Assembly: GCA_947623955.1 (NCBI GenBank)
Contig: CANQIP010000011.1
Span: 1-49,105, forward strand
Direction of reading: 5' to 3'
Source: an uncultured Clostridia bacterium
GTDB lineage: Bacteria > Bacillota > Clostridia > UBA1381
DNA: 49,105 nt
The notes under the pieces were generated by a model. That model made no database searches and was not told the DNA's origin. It saw nothing but the letters and a program-made list of their open reading frames with translations. Both the position numbers and the translations under genes were made by a program. Of the stretch, positions 41,409-49,105 are shown piece after piece. Every line of letters starts with the position of its first letter. Position 1 is the stretch's first letter.

Positions 41409-41973
41409 GGAAAAGCTAAAGAAAACGCTGCCCGAAAAGCGTTACATTCACTCTCTCGGCGTTGCCGACGAGGCAAAGCGTTTAGCCGAAGTGTACGGCT
41501 GCGACGCGGACAAGGCGTACCTCGCCGGACTTCTGCACGACTGCGCGAAGGGAATACCGACCGACAGACAGATCGCGGAGTGCGACAGGCGCGGCGTGTG
41601 CCTTGACGAGTGGACGAGAATGTGTCCGCCCGTTGTACATTCGTTTCTCGGAGAGCAAATCGCAAGGGACGAGTACGGCGTTACGGACGGCGAGATTTTG
41701 AAGGCGATACGTCTCCACACAGTCGGCGGAAAGGGTATGACGCTTTTGGACAAAATAATATACCTCGCCGACCTCACGGAGAAAAACCGCGATTTCCCGG
41801 GCGTGGAGGAATTACGTAAAGCGTCGGACAAGGGAATAGACGAGGCGATAAAGCTAAGCATAAAGCGTCAGACACAGTTTAATATGGCGAAAGACGCGGT
41901 AATACACCCCGCCATGCTTTATCTGTGGAACGACATAATTTTAAGTGGGGACACTAAAACAGAGGGACACTAA
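41392..41973 (+). CDS. yqeK: YqeK-family HD-domain diadenosine tetraphosphatase
   Basis: A 193-residue metal-dependent HD hydrolase; relatives split Ap4A symmetrically into two ADP. The motif is formed by RYIHSLGVADEA, LAGLLHDCAKGI, HSFLGEQIA and IIYLADLTEKNR. The last nine residues (SGDTKTEGH) and the stop codon are encoded by two GGGGACACTAAAA repeat units, so the natural C-terminus has been overwritten by the repeat. Confidence 0.93.
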   Translation: MLTEIKEKLKKTLPEKRYIHSLGVADEAKRLAEVYGCDADKAYLAGLLHDCAKGIPTDRQIAECDRRGVCLDEWTRMCPPVVHSFLGEQIARDEYGVTDGEILKAIRLHTVGGKGMTLLDKIIYLADLTEKNRDFPGVEELRKASDKGIDEAIKLSIKRQTQFNMAKDAVIHPAMLYLWNDIILSGDTKTEGH

Positions 41974-42008
41974 AATAAATTTATATATACGGAAAGGGGA
42001 CACTAAAA
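41947..42008 (+). repeat. GGGGACACTAAAA repeats across the yqeK-rsfS junction
   Basis: Units lie at 41947-41959, 41963-41975 (first base changed) and 41996-42008. The first two are translated as the end of yqeK, and the second supplies its TAA. The third provides the ribosome binding site GGGGA and, with its last A, the start codon of rsfS. The same unit is found at 35390-35447. Confidence 0.85.
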
Positions 42009-42349
42009 TGAACAAGACGGAAATCGTAAAAAAAGCCCTTGAGGACAAGAAGGCGTCAAACATTGAAATTCTCGACGTGTCGGAGAGAACGTCCTTGGGC
42101 GACTACTTCATAATCGCCTCGTGTCAGTCGGGCGTGCAGGTTCGCGCGTGCGTTGACGAGGTCGAGGAGAAAATGGACGAGGCGGGCTACAAGCTGCACC
42201 ACAAGGAAGGCTACCGCGGCGGCTCGTGGATACTCATGGACTACGGCGACGTTATCGTACACGTAATGCAGCAGGAAATACGCGAGTTCTATTCCATAGA
42301 GCGTCTGTGGGATAATGTGGGCGAGGTACGCGCGGAGGACAACGAATAA
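42008..42349 (+). CDS. rsfS: ribosomal silencing factor RsfS
   Basis: RsfS binds ribosomal protein uL14 and blocks subunit joining in starved cells. The 113-residue protein has the family core [43 protein letters not shown] and [10 protein letters not shown]. The start is ATG 42008 within the third GGGGACACTAAAA unit; an earlier in-frame ATG at 41945 would translate repeat sequence and is rejected. Confidence 0.94.
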   Translation: MNKTEIVKKALEDKKASNIEILDVSERTSLGDYFIIASCQSGVQVRACVDEVEEKMDEAGYKLHHKEGYRGGSWILMDYGDVIVHVMQQEIREFYSIERLWDNVGEVRAEDNE

Positions 42350-42384
42350 CGCACAAAATCTTTCTTAAAGGAGTTTTTATACAA

Positions 42385-44796
42385 ATGGATAACTACAATT
42401 TCAAGGTCATAGAGAAAAAGTGGCAGGACAGATGGGAGGAAGCGGGCGCGTTTCACGCGGAAACGAACAGCAAAAAGCCCAAGTACTTCACGATGATAGA
42501 GTTCCCGTACCCGTCGGGCGCGGGTCTGCACGTCGGACACCCGAGAAGCTACACCGCGCTTGACATAATCGCGAGAAAACGCCGTATGGAGGGCTACAAC
42601 GTGCTTTACCCCATAGGCTGGGACGCGTTCGGCTTGCCGACGGAAAACTTCGCGATAAAGAACAAGGTTCACCCGAAAATCATAACCGAGAAGAATATCG
42701 CGAATTTTACGCGTCAGCTTAAAATGCTCGGCTTTTCGTTCGACTGGTCGCGCGAGGTAAACACGACCGACCCCGCGTATTACAAGTGGACGCAGTGGAT
42801 TTTCATGCAGCTTTTCAAGCACGGTCTCGCGTACAAGCAGGAAATGCCGATAAACTGGTGTACAAGCTGCAAGGTCGGACTCAGTAACGAGGAGGTCGTA
42901 AACGGCGTATGCGAACGCTGCGGCGGCGAGGTCGTGCAGCGCAGAAAGAGTCAGTGGATGCTCAAAATTACCGAGTACGCGCAGCGCCTTATTGACGACC
43001 TTGACGATGTGGATTATCTCGAAAAAATCAAGATACAGCAGAAAAACTGGATAGGCAGGAGCGAGGGCGCGGAGGTCAAATTCAAGCTCTCAACGGGCGA
43101 CGAAATGGTCGTTTACACGACCCGCGCGGACACGCTTTTCGGCGCGACGTACACCGTTATGTCGCCGGAGCATCCGCTTATCGAAAAGATGAAGGACGCC
43201 ATAACCAACTATGACGAGGTTGAGGCGTACAAAGCCGAGGCTGCCAAAAAAAGCGAGTTCGAGAGAACGGAGCTTGCGAAGGAAAAAACGGGCGTAAAGC
43301 TTGAAGGCATTTACGCGGTAAACCCCGCGAACGGCGAAAAGCTGCCCGTATTTATTTCCGACTACGTGCTCGTAACGTACGGCACGGGCGCGATCATGGC
43401 GGTTCCGGCTCACGACAGCCGCGACTGGGATTTCGCGAAGAAGTTTAATTTGCCTATAATCGAGGTCGTAGCGGGCGGCGAGGACGTTCAAAAAGAAGCG
43501 TACACCGACGTATACAAGGGCAAAATGGTCAATTCGGGATTTCTCACGGGTATGACCGTAAAAGAGGCAATTCCCGCCATGATAGACTGGCTCGAAAAGG
43601 AAGGATTGGGCAAACGCAAGGTAAACTATAAGCTGCGCGACTGGGTATTCTCCCGTCAGCGTTACTGGGGCGAGCCTATTCCACTCGTACACTGCGACAA
43701 GTGCGGCTGGGTCGCGATACCCGAGAGCGAATTGCCGCTTGAACTTCCCGAGCTTGACGTGTTTGAGCCGGGCGAGAACGGCGAAAGCCCGCTTGCGAAG
43801 GCTTACGACTGGATCAACACGACATGCCCGTGCTGCGGCGGGCCGGCGCAGAGAGAAACCGACACAATGCCGCAGTGGGCGGGTTCAAGCTGGTACTTCC
43901 TGCGCTACACCGACCCGCACAACAACGAGGCGCTCGCGTCTAAGGAGGCGCTCGAATATTGGACGCCGGTAGACTGGTACAACGGCGGCATGGAGCATAC
44001 GACGCTCCACCTGCTCTACTCGCGTTTCTGGCACAAATTCCTTTACGACATCGGCGTTGTGCCGACGAAAGAGCCGTACATGAAACGCACGTCGCACGGT
44101 ATGATTTTGGGCGAGAACAACGAGAAAATGTCAAAGTCACGCGGCAACGTCGTAAACCCCGACGAGGTCGTTGACGAGTTCGGCGCGGACGCGTTCAGAA
44201 CGTACGAGATGTTTATAGGCGCGTTTGACCAGTCAACGCCGTGGTCGCAGCAGGGCTTAAAGGGCTGCTACAAATTTCTCGAAAGAGTGTGGAATTTGCA
44301 GTCGATAGTGACCGACGAGGAAGGCTACAGCAAAGACCTTGAAAAAGCTGTTCACAAGACGATTAAGAAGGTGGGCGAGGACTTCGAGAGAATGAAGTTC
44401 AACACCGCCATAGCAGCGATGATGAGCCTTGTAAACGAGTTTACGAAGAAAGGCTCGGTAACAAAGGGCGAGTACATGACGCTTATAACGCTGCTTAACC
44501 CCGTCGCTCCGCACATCACGGAGGAATTGTGGGAGAAGTACGGCGGCGAAGGACTGCTGTCGCTCCACCCGTGGCTCACTTACGACGAGAGTAAGACGGT
44601 TGACGACGAGATAGAAATAGTCGTTCAGATAAACGGTAAAATCCGCGACAAGCTGACAATTCCCGCCGGACTTGACCGCGAGGGTACGCAGGACGCGGCT
44701 ATGGGTACGGATAAGATCAAGGCGCTTATCGAGGGTAAAAATGTCGTCAAGGTTATTGCCGTACCGGGTAAGCTTGTGAATATTGTGGTGAAGTGA
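42385..44796 (+). CDS. leuS: leucyl-tRNA synthetase
   Basis: An 803-residue class I synthetase of usual bacterial length. The HIGH motif is HVGH in [16 protein letters not shown] near 40-55, a zinc-type cluster is near 155-175 ([23 protein letters not shown]), the CP1 editing domain has [11 protein letters not shown] near 235, and KMSKS lies in [14 protein letters not shown] near 575. The anticodon-binding and C-terminal parts are complete. AAAGGAG sits 12 bases upstream. I see no T-box in the 35-bp gap after rsfS. Confidence 0.97.
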   Translation: MDNYNFKVIEKKWQDRWEEAGAFHAETNSKKPKYFTMIEFPYPSGAGLHVGHPRSYTALDIIARKRRMEGYNVLYPIGWDAFGLPTENFAIKNKVHPKIITEKNIANFTRQLKMLGFSFDWSREVNTTDPAYYKWTQWIFMQLFKHGLAYKQEMPINWCTSCKVGLSNEEVVNGVCERCGGEVVQRRKSQWMLKITEYAQRLIDDLDDVDYLEKIKIQQKNWIGRSEGAEVKFKLSTGDEMVVYTTRADTLFGATYTVMSPEHPLIEKMKDAITNYDEVEAYKAEAAKKSEFERTELAKEKTGVKLEGIYAVNPANGEKLPVFISDYVLVTYGTGAIMAVPAHDSRDWDFAKKFNLPIIEVVAGGEDVQKEAYTDVYKGKMVNSGFLTGMTVKEAIPAMIDWLEKEGLGKRKVNYKLRDWVFSRQRYWGEPIPLVHCDKCGWVAIPESELPLELPELDVFEPGENGESPLAKAYDWINTTCPCCGGPAQRETDTMPQWAGSSWYFLRYTDPHNNEALASKEALEYWTPVDWYNGGMEHTTLHLLYSRFWHKFLYDIGVVPTKEPYMKRTSHGMILGENNEKMSKSRGNVVNPDEVVDEFGADAFRTYEMFIGAFDQSTPWSQQGLKGCYKFLERVWNLQSIVTDEEGYSKDLEKAVHKTIKKVGEDFERMKFNTAIAAMMSLVNEFTKKGSVTKGEYMTLITLLNPVAPHITEELWEKYGGEGLLSLHPWLTYDESKTVDDEIEIVVQINGKIRDKLTIPAGLDREGTQDAAMGTDKIKALIEGKNVVKVIAVPGKLVNIVVK

Positions 44797-44832
44797 TGTG
44801 GCGCGGTGAAGTGCGGATTGCGGCGATAAATT

Positions 44833-44955
44833 AAACCCCTCCGTCATTGCTCCGCAATGCCACCTCCCCTAATAGGGGAGGCTCACAATGTGCGCCGCTT
44901 ACCGTATGGCTCCCCTACTAGGGGAGCTGTCACACGTAGTGTGACTGAGGGGTTT
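44833..44955. repeat. MITE-like palindromic repeat, copy 2
   Basis: A 123-bp unit with the same terminal inverted repeats AAACCCCTC and GAGGGGTTT and the same two inner hairpins (CTCCCCTAATAGGGGAG, CTCCCCTACTAGGGGAG) as copy 1 at 40001; only the short variable stems differ (CATTGCTCCGCAATG and CACACGTAGTGTG). It occupies most of the gap between leuS and the hydrolase gene. Confidence 0.8.
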
Positions 44956-45017
44956 TACTGCGAAATCTTCCTTTGCTGCGGTACACGCATCAACTCTCAA
45001 AGAAACGAGGTACTTAC

Positions 45018-45638
45018 ATGAAAAAGATACTGTTATACGGCGACTCAAACACATGGGGTCACAACCCCGTCGATTTCAGCCAACTTGCAGCGACGTGGGC
45101 GACAACGGTGCGTTCCCTTTTACCCGACTGCGACATCGAAATCGACGGCGAATGCGGACGCGCGACTCTTGTCGGCGAAGGACCGAAACACGGCATAGCC
45201 TGTTTCCGCGAACGGTATTTCGCAAAAAAACATGACTTCGACCTCATAGTAATCATGCTCGGCACAAACGATGTGCTTAAAGAAATCGACTACACGCCCG
45301 AGAGAACCGCCGAGGCGTTACGGCAGTATATACGCGAAACACGCGTCGTATACGGCGGCAAAACGCCGCAATTTCTAATCATATCGCCGATACTCATAAA
45401 GGACAACGTGATGAAACACCCCGTATTTACAGAGCTTTACACGCATGAGTCGGTGGAAAAATCAGCGCGTTTCGCGGACGCGATAGAGAAAATGACGAAG
45501 GACGAGAATGTTCACTTCATGAACGCCGCGCTTTACGCCGAGGCGTCCGACATTGACGGAGTGCATATGGAAACTTCGGAGCATGAAAAGCTCGGCGCGG
45601 CAGCGGCGGCGAAGATAAAGGAAATACTGGGCATATGA
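45018..45638 (+). CDS. SGNH/GDSL-family hydrolase
   Basis: A 206-residue esterase-like protein. Block I is LLYGDSNTWGHNP with the catalytic Ser near residue 9, block III is VIMLGTNDVLKE with the conserved Asn near 83, and block V is DIDGVHME with Asp and His near 181-184. There is no signal peptide, so it is cytoplasmic; the natural ester is unknown. I start it at ATG 45018 after ACGAGGT, not at the upstream 44973 frame. Its stop overlaps the next gene (ATGA). Confidence 0.9.
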   Translation: MKKILLYGDSNTWGHNPVDFSQLAATWATTVRSLLPDCDIEIDGECGRATLVGEGPKHGIACFRERYFAKKHDFDLIVIMLGTNDVLKEIDYTPERTAEALRQYIRETRVVYGGKTPQFLIISPILIKDNVMKHPVFTELYTHESVEKSARFADAIEKMTKDENVHFMNAALYAEASDIDGVHMETSEHEKLGAAAAAKIKEILGI

Positions 45639-47227
45639 TACGAATATCGGGCATACGTCTCGAACTTGATGAAAAGGAAAGCGACCTCACGGAAAAGGTA
45701 AGGCGCAAGTATAATCTCAAAAACATACGCGGCGCGGTCATATCGAAAAAGTCTGTCGACGCGCGGAAAAAGAGCGATATACATTACGTGTACGCCGTTG
45801 ATTTGTACGCCGACAACGAGGAAGAAACGGCAAAAAACCACGCCGAGGTACGCGTTATGGAAGAAAAGCCGTACGTATTTCCGTGTGTGGTGAAAACCGA
45901 AAAGCCGATAGTCATAGTCGGCGCGGGGCCAGCCGGACTTATGTGCGCGTTGACGCTCGCGCAAAACGGCGGGAATGTGATACTTCTCGAACGCGGCAAA
46001 CGCGTTGAGGAACGCGTGAAGGACGTTGAGACGTTCCGCGAAAAGGGCGTGCTCGACGTAAATTCCAACGTGCAGTTCGGCGAGGGCGGCGCGGGTACGT
46101 TTTCCGACGGCAAGCTTACCACGGGCATAAATGACTTCCGCACGCGGCGTGTGCTGGATGAATTTCACGCCCACGGTGCGCCCGAGGAAATACTGTATTA
46201 CGCAAAGCCACATATCGGCACGGACAACCTATGCGAAATGGTAAAAAATATCCGCGAGGATATTATACAAATGGGCGGTGACGTGCGGTTTTCGTCGTCA
46301 CTCACGGGGATACGCCTTACCGAGGACGATGCGGTATGCGCCGCGAGGGTGAACGATGAATATGAGATAGAAACGGATAACATCGTGCTCGCGGCGGGTC
46401 ACAGCGCGCGCGACACGTTTGAAATGCTTAAAGCTCTCGGCGTGCCGATGAAACAGAAAAGCTTTTCCGTAGGCGCGAGAATAGAACACAGACAGCGCGA
46501 TATAAATTACACGCAGTACGGCGCGGACTACGAAACATTACCGGCGGCTGACTACAAGCTGTCGGCTCAGCTTGAAAACGGCAGGGGAGTGTACACGTTC
46601 TGTATGTGTCCGGGCGGCGAGGTCATAGCGTCCGCGTCGGAGGAGGGCGGCGTCGTCACGAACGGTATGAGCCGTTTTGCGCGCGACGGCGAGAACGCGA
46701 ACAGCGCGCTTTTGGTGAGCGTAACGCCCGACGACTTTAAATCGGACGACCCGCTTGCGGGTATGTATTTCCAACGTGAGATAGAGAGAAAGGCGTACAC
46801 CATAGCGGGCGGCGGATACAAAGCGATAGCCGAGCGTGTGGGCAGCTTTCTGGGGCGCGGCAAAAGCCGTGACGAGGTAACGCCCACGTACCGCCCCGAC
46901 GTGACGTGGACAAGCCTTGACAGCGTGCTGCCGAATTTCGTCACAAATTCCATGCGAGAGGCTATAATGCTGTTTGACAGAAAACTCCACGGTTTTGCCG
47001 ACGGCGGCGCGGTACTGACCGCACCGGAAACACGCTCGTCGTCACCGGTGAGGATTTTAAGAGACGACGAAACGCTCCAATCGGAAATTAAGGGTTTGTA
47101 CCCGTGCGGCGAAGGCGCGGGCTACGCCGGAGGAATAATGAGCGCGGCGGTAGATGGCATAAGAGTTGCCGAAACTTTGGCGAAAAACAACGCCGCATCG
47201 TGTGAAACAAAATCAAAAGAGAAATAA
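45635..47227 (+). CDS. FAD-dependent dehydrogenase of the COG2509 family
   Basis: A 530-residue flavoprotein of uncharacterised function. Residues 1-85 form an alpha/beta N-terminal domain (RISGIRLELDEKESDLTEKV...), followed by the FAD-binding loop VIVGAGPAGLMCALTLA near 92-108, NVQFGEGGAGTFSDGKLTTG near 146-165 and the C-terminal CGEGAGYAGGIMSAAVDG near 490. These are hallmarks of the family. It is coupled to the SGNH hydrolase by a four-base overlap, but no functional link is known. Confidence 0.9.
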   Translation: MIRISGIRLELDEKESDLTEKVRRKYNLKNIRGAVISKKSVDARKKSDIHYVYAVDLYADNEEETAKNHAEVRVMEEKPYVFPCVVKTEKPIVIVGAGPAGLMCALTLAQNGGNVILLERGKRVEERVKDVETFREKGVLDVNSNVQFGEGGAGTFSDGKLTTGINDFRTRRVLDEFHAHGAPEEILYYAKPHIGTDNLCEMVKNIREDIIQMGGDVRFSSSLTGIRLTEDDAVCAARVNDEYEIETDNIVLAAGHSARDTFEMLKALGVPMKQKSFSVGARIEHRQRDINYTQYGADYETLPAADYKLSAQLENGRGVYTFCMCPGGEVIASASEEGGVVTNGMSRFARDGENANSALLVSVTPDDFKSDDPLAGMYFQREIERKAYTIAGGGYKAIAERVGSFLGRGKSRDEVTPTYRPDVTWTSLDSVLPNFVTNSMREAIMLFDRKLHGFADGGAVLTAPETRSSSPVRILRDDETLQSEIKGLYPCGEGAGYAGGIMSAAVDGIRVAETLAKNNAASCETKSKEK

Positions 47228-47230
47228 AAA

Positions 47231-47260
47231 AAATCTGTTTCGGTTTGAAACAGATTTTTT
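47231..47260. terminator. bidirectional terminator between the flavoprotein and tRNA-Gly
   Basis: AAATCTGTTTC (47231-47241) pairs with GAAACAGATTT (47247-47257) around GGTTT, with A- and T-tracts outside. Confidence 0.85.
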
Positions 47261-47262
47261 GA

Positions 47263-47337
47263 TGGAGCGGAAGACGAGATTCGAACTCGCGACGTTCACC
47301 TTGGCAAGGTGACGCTCTACCACTGAGCCACTCCCGC
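47263..47337 (-). tRNA. tRNA-Gly (anticodon GCC)
   Basis: On the minus strand: acceptor GCGGGAG with CTTCCGC, D-arm GCTC...GAGC, anticodon loop CTTGCCA with GCC, T-arm with GTTCGAATC, discriminator T and an encoded CCA (47265-47263). All stems close. Confidence 0.96.
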
Positions 47338-47352
47338 ATAGCTTGTAAATGT

Positions 47353-47381
47353 ATTTTAGCACAAAGAAATATAAATGTCAA
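47353..47381 (-). promoter_or_regulatory. sigma-A promoter of tRNA-Gly
   Basis: On the minus strand TTGACA (47381-47376), 17 bp, TAAAAT (47358-47353), 15 bp before the tRNA. Confidence 0.85.
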
Positions 47382-47415
47382 CCCCTTTTTTGTCAAAAAA
47401 TATACCGTTTCCGTA

Positions 47416-47444
47416 TTGCTAAAACCGTAAAAATATGATAAAAT
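47416..47444 (+). promoter_or_regulatory. promoter of the histidine phosphatase gene
   Basis: TTGCTA (47416-47421), 17 bp, TAAAAT (47439-47444), about 65 bp before the start. The leader contains the 12-bp palindrome at 47461. Confidence 0.7.
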
Positions 47445-47460
47445 TACTATATGTTGTGTA

Positions 47461-47472
47461 CGCGTATACGCG
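47461..47472. repeat. 12-bp perfect palindrome in a gene leader
   Basis: CGCGTATACGCG is its own reverse complement and lies about 10 bases downstream of the expected transcription start of the phosphatase gene. It could be an operator; nothing else supports this. Confidence 0.4.
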
Positions 47473-47508
47473 CGTACCGAAATACGTCAAAATGAAGGGA
47501 CGGTAATA

Positions 47509-48105
47509 ATGGTTAAGCTGTACGTAGTCCGCCACGGCGAGACAAATTCAAATGTGAGACACACGTGTATAGGGCATAAGGACGTGCCTCTTAACGAAAC
47601 GGGCAGGGCGCAGGCGGAAAGACTCGCGGAAAAGCTCCGAGACGTGCCGCTCGATGCGATATATTCAAGCCCATTAAGCCGCGCGGTTGACACCGCGTCT
47701 CCGACGGCGAAGATGAAAGGGCTTAGCATCACGACGGTTGACGACCTTATCGAGCGCGACTTCGGCGACTGGGACGATATGACGTACGAGGAAATCGAGC
47801 AAAAAGACCCCGAATTGTACGCGGAGTGGCGCAGCGACAGGCAGGGTACGGCTTTTAAGATACCGCACGGCGAAAGCTCCGACGAGGTACATAAACGCGT
47901 CGGCGACGCTGTAAACAGGATTATAGCCGAAAACGACGGCAAGAGCGTACTCATAGTAACGCACCTCGGCGCGGCGCGGCACATTCTATCGAACGTGCTC
48001 AACCTCACAGCCGAGCAAAGCTGGCGGTTCACGCTGTACAACGCCACGGTGGCGTGTCTTGAAATCGACGAAAAAAGCAGAGTGCTTACAAAGCTTAATT
48101 TATAA
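47509..48105 (+). CDS. histidine phosphatase family protein (phosphoglycerate mutase-like)
   Basis: A 198-residue phosphatase of the branch that includes CobC and broad-specificity PhoE. The phospho-histidine motif is VVRHGETNSN at residues 6-15, the second arginine is in YSSPLSRAVDTA near 58, the Glu in IERDFGDWDDM near 82, and the second histidine in IVTHLGAARHIL near 150. The substrate cannot be chosen; no cobalamin genes are nearby. GAAGGGACGG provides the binding site. Confidence 0.9.
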   Translation: MVKLYVVRHGETNSNVRHTCIGHKDVPLNETGRAQAERLAEKLRDVPLDAIYSSPLSRAVDTASPTAKMKGLSITTVDDLIERDFGDWDDMTYEEIEQKDPELYAEWRSDRQGTAFKIPHGESSDEVHKRVGDAVNRIIAENDGKSVLIVTHLGAARHILSNVLNLTAEQSWRFTLYNATVACLEIDEKSRVLTKLNL

Positions 48106-48122
48106 AAGGAGTAGTTTGACAT

Positions 48123-49105
48123 ATGGAACAGGTAAGAAGAATTTACGTTGAAAAAAAGGACGGTTTTGACGTTGAGGCAAAGGGCATTTTCGAGGATTTG
48201 CGCGAAAACCTCGAAATGACGGGGCTTACAAACGTGCGACTTATAAACCGCTACGACGTCGAGGGCATAACGGACGACGAGTACGCCGCCGCCCGCGGAC
48301 TGATTTTTTCCGAGCCGCCCGTGGACGACGCGTATGACGAGGTAATTCCCATTGAAAGCGGAAAGGTTTTCGCGGTCGAGTATCTTCCCGGACAGTTCGA
48401 CCAGCGCGCCGCGTCGGCGGAGGAATGTATTTCCATCCTTACGCAGAAGGAGCGTCCGCGAGTACGCAGCGCGAAGGTGTACGTGCTCGAAGGCGACGTT
48501 TCCGACGAGGACGTTGAGCGCGTAAAAAAGTACGTTATTAACCCTGTTGAAGCGCGTGAAGCGAGTCTGGACAAGCCCGCGTCGCTCGACATGGAGCATA
48601 TCGTTCCCGACGATGTAGCCGTGGTTGACGGCTTTATCGGCATGGACGAGACGGCTATGAACGAGTTTTTGACCAAAATGGGCTTTGCGATGGATTTGGA
48701 CGATTTGAAGTTCTGCCAAAACTATTTCAAAAACACCGAACACCGCGACCCGACCGTTACGGAGCTGCGCATGATTGACACGTACTGGTCGGATCACTGC
48801 CGTCACACCACATTTTCAACGCGCATAAACAACGTCACGATAGGAGGCGGCAAATACGCAGACATTATCCGCGATTCCTACGAGGAATATAAGCGCGCAA
48901 AGGCTGAACTGTACGCGCCCGACAGAGACATATGTCTTATGAACATGGCGACAATTATCGTTAAGCAGCTTAAAAAGCGCGGACTTTTAAAGGAAATTGA
49001 CGAGTCCGAGGAAATCAACGCCTGCTCCATAGTCGTACCCGTTGACGTGGACGGCGTTGACGAGGACTGGCTTATCATGTTCAAGAACGAAACGCACAAC
49101 CACCC
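48123..49105 (+). CDS. purL: phosphoribosylformylglycinamidine synthase, single-chain form (5' part)
   Basis: Formylglycinamide ribonucleotide amidotransferase of purine synthesis. The 327 codons seen start MEQVRRIYVEKKDGFDVEAK and reach the window edge at FKNETHNHP. The N-terminal PurS-like domain, linker and the beginning of the first ATP-binding half are present: PGQFDQRASAAEECI near 92 and TYWSDHCRHTTFSTRI near 220, features of the long clostridial PurL in which PurS, PurL and the glutaminase are one chain. AAAAGGAG lies 12 bases upstream. The gene continues beyond the window. Confidence 0.93.
   Translation, partial: MEQVRRIYVEKKDGFDVEAKGIFEDLRENLEMTGLTNVRLINRYDVEGITDDEYAAARGLIFSEPPVDDAYDEVIPIESGKVFAVEYLPGQFDQRAASAEECISILTQKERPRVRSAKVYVLEGDVSDEDVERVKKYVINPVEAREASLDKPASLDMEHIVPDDVAVVDGFIGMDETAMNEFLTKMGFAMDLDDLKFCQNYFKNTEHRDPTVTELRMIDTYWSDHCRHTTFSTRINNVTIGGGKYADIIRDSYEEYKRAKAELYAPDRDICLMNMATIIVKQLKKRGLLKEIDESEEINACSIVVPVDVDGVDEDWLIMFKNETHNH

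Noticed and set aside
47487-48806. A 439-codon minus-strand frame across the phosphatase and purL
   Set aside because: It spans two well-supported plus-strand genes and their promoter and has no coding features of its own.

Overview
The window looks like a chromosome segment of an endospore-forming Gram-positive bacterium of the class Clostridia, probably a gut-associated lineage. Evidence: a Firmicutes-type division and cell-wall (dcw) cluster with a PASTA-domain transpeptidase, a MurE with the DNPR motif of meso-diaminopimelate-adding enzymes, dipicolinate synthase genes (dpaA, dpaB), a tRNA-Trp T-box riboswitch, a secreted S-layer-homology protein, many near-perfect sigma-A promoters (TTGACA, 17 bp, TATAAT), and palindromic interspersed repeats of a kind I associate with intestinal Clostridia. 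No taxonomic marker allows a firmer call.

Layout. 1-6643: end of rimM, trmD, tRNA-Asp, mgtE, a large secreted subtilisin-type protease, and lgt on the minus strand. 6721-18748: the dcw operon mraZ-rsmH-ftsL-pbp-murE-murF-mraY-ftsW/spoVE-murG-hisS, with candidate MraZ operator repeats at its promoter; murD, murC/murB and ftsQAZ are absent from this cluster. 18825-22281: a YcdB/YcdC-SLH secreted protein and a double-domain class II aldolase, both minus.

22386-32242 is the most notable region. The spore gene dpaA (dipicolinate synthase subunit A) is split into two intact pieces by an 8.3-kb element bounded by a 19-bp direct repeat. Just inside the left end are a 40-codon gene and a large serine recombinase, both in the dpaA orientation and packed 14 bp apart behind the dpaA 5' part, which has a sigma-K-like promoter. 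Precise recombination between the repeats would restore a 290-codon dpaA in frame, followed 3 bp later by dpaB, and release an 8,297-bp circle. The junction of that circle would be an approximately 54-bp near-palindrome with a central CC dinucleotide, as expected for an attP of a large serine recombinase. The arrangement resembles the sigK 'skin' element, but interrupts dpaA and carries metabolic and signalling cargo: an amino-acid ABC transporter, an EamA exporter, a two-component system and a small secreted protein.

32298-37339: a BlaI-type repressor with a frameshifted BlaR1-type M56 protease gene, an alpha/beta hydrolase with a Cys nucleophile motif, and a TrpB2-type tryptophan synthase beta chain under a Trp T-box. 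37340-44796: alaS, then a housekeeping block hinT-yhbY-nadD-yqeK-rsfS-leuS bracketed by two copies of a palindromic repeat. 45018-49105: an SGNH hydrolase, a COG2509 flavoprotein, tRNA-Gly, a histidine phosphatase and the 5' part of purL, which runs off the window.

The core genes serve translation, wall synthesis and nucleotide/cofactor metabolism. The dpaA element would couple spore-core dipicolinate synthesis to a DNA rearrangement, if it excises as inferred.
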